A program made the translations under genes and the position numbers. A stretch of DNA of 6,322 nt from Pseudomonadota bacterium (GTDB taxonomy: Bacteria > Pseudomonadota > Gammaproteobacteria > Competibacterales > Competibacteraceae), in contig JAGTSD010000136.1 of NCBI GenBank assembly GCA_018262135.1, positions 1-6,322 of the forward strand. Reading direction: 5' to 3'. The notes under the pieces were generated by a model. The model worked only from the letters and a program-made list of their open reading frames with translations, was not told where the DNA came from and ran no database searches. Shown piece after piece: positions 5,888-6,322 of this stretch (positions are counted from its first letter, which is position 1; each line of letters begins with the position of its first letter).

Positions 5888-6322
5888 GCGTTCCACCCAG
5901 CGCGCGGATCAACAGTCCCTCGTCGATGGCGAGTTGCGCCGCCACCGGCTGTTCGACATCGAGGCAATGATAGAGGAGCGCGCCGTGGGCGTCGACGCCG
6001 GCCAGCAGCGTGCCCGGCAGCACGCTCGTCAGCGCGCCGAACGCATTGCAGGCCGGGCCCGGGGGGAGGCGTACCGGATAGACGACGAACCCCGGTCGCA
6101 ACGGCAGTCGCACGGACAGCGCCCGCTGGGCGACGTCCACGCCTCCCATGATGGACTCCTGCCCAAAGCGCAGCGCGAGCCTGGCCAGGGCAGCGTACCG
6201 CAATCGGCCATCGCCGGGCGGCAACAGGCGCAGGCTGGTCCAGGTCGCGGCGGCAGAGGCGAACAGCCCGGCTGCAAGATCGGCCGGATCGGGGCCAATG
6301 AGCAGCAGCCAGAAGCCGAAGA
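5874..6322 (-). CDS. mnhE: Mrp-type antiporter subunit MnhE (N-terminus outside window)
   Basis: The reading frame is open from the window edge to a stop at 5874-5876, giving 148 visible residues. The frame contains a TTG at 6224, but this should not be taken as the start: upstream codons continue the family sequence, with visible residues 3-18 FWLLLIGPDPADLAAG and then SLRLLPPG, the usual MnhE N-terminal helices. Further motifs are RPGFVVYPVRLPPG, CNAFGALTSVLPGT (visible residues 91-104, the counterpart of the A-N-x-I-T-L-T-PGT motif) and LLYHCLD (115-121), the usual H-x-L-D. MnhE (MrpE/MbhA) is a small membrane subunit with a cytoplasmic domain that packs with MnhF and MnhG. Only a small part of the N-terminus should be missing. 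It is the first gene of the operon visible here; the promoter and any upstream gene are outside the window. Confidence 0.92.
   Translation of the reverse strand, partial: FGFWLLLIGPDPADLAAGLFASAAATWTSLRLLPPGDGRLRYAALARLALRFGQESIMGGVDVAQRALSVRLPLRPGFVVYPVRLPPGPACNAFGALTSVLPGTLLAGVDAHGALLYHCLDVEQPVAAQLAIDEGLLIRALGGTHDDT

Noticed and set aside
1..6322. CRISPR arrays, tRNA/rRNA genes, insertion sequences, phage genes
   Set aside because: Read for direct repeats, tRNA-like cloverleaf segments and transposase-like proteins on both strands by eye; none seen.

Overview
All recognisable genes in this window lie on the minus strand, so the biology reads from position 6322 down to 1. Base composition is GC-rich throughout. 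The gene content (an Mrp/Mnh-type cation antiporter operon, a secreted DUF3011 protein and a DUF3611-like membrane protein) fits a proteobacterium, perhaps a gammaproteobacterium. That placement is an inference from gene types and composition, not from a phylogenetic marker.

Region 6322 to 853 is one tightly packed operon of seven membrane-protein genes: mnhE (N-terminus cut off by the window edge), mnhF, mnhG, a three-part fusion carrying MbhD (DUF4040), MbhE and MnhB/MbhF domains, mnhC, mnhD, and a second MnhD/NuoM-like subunit that ends the operon. Five consecutive junctions are 4-base ATGA overlaps, which points to translational coupling. The proteins would form the ion-translocating membrane module shared by Mrp Na+/H+ antiporters and the membrane arms of archaeal MBH/MBS complexes. 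The order E-F-G-[D-E-B]-C-D-D' follows the MBH/MBS arrangement rather than the classical mrpABCDEFG order. No classical full-length MrpA is present in the window, and no hydrogenase or redox subunit is seen.

The most interesting point is in the last subunit (853..2487). It keeps the conserved membrane lysines of antiporter-like subunits, but the normally invariant TM5 glutamate is replaced by alanine (A131). The preceding paralogue (2484..4028) keeps that glutamate (E146).

Region 852 to 312 holds a 73-base spacer and a small exported protein made of two DUF3011 repeats with identical cysteine spacing. Its start overlaps a 7-codon leader ORF that supplies the basic residues the signal peptide lacks. 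This could be a real coupled leader, a frameshift or a sequence error. A hairpin follows this gene (273..302). Region 201 to 1 is the N-terminal part of a DUF3611-like membrane protein that runs off the window.
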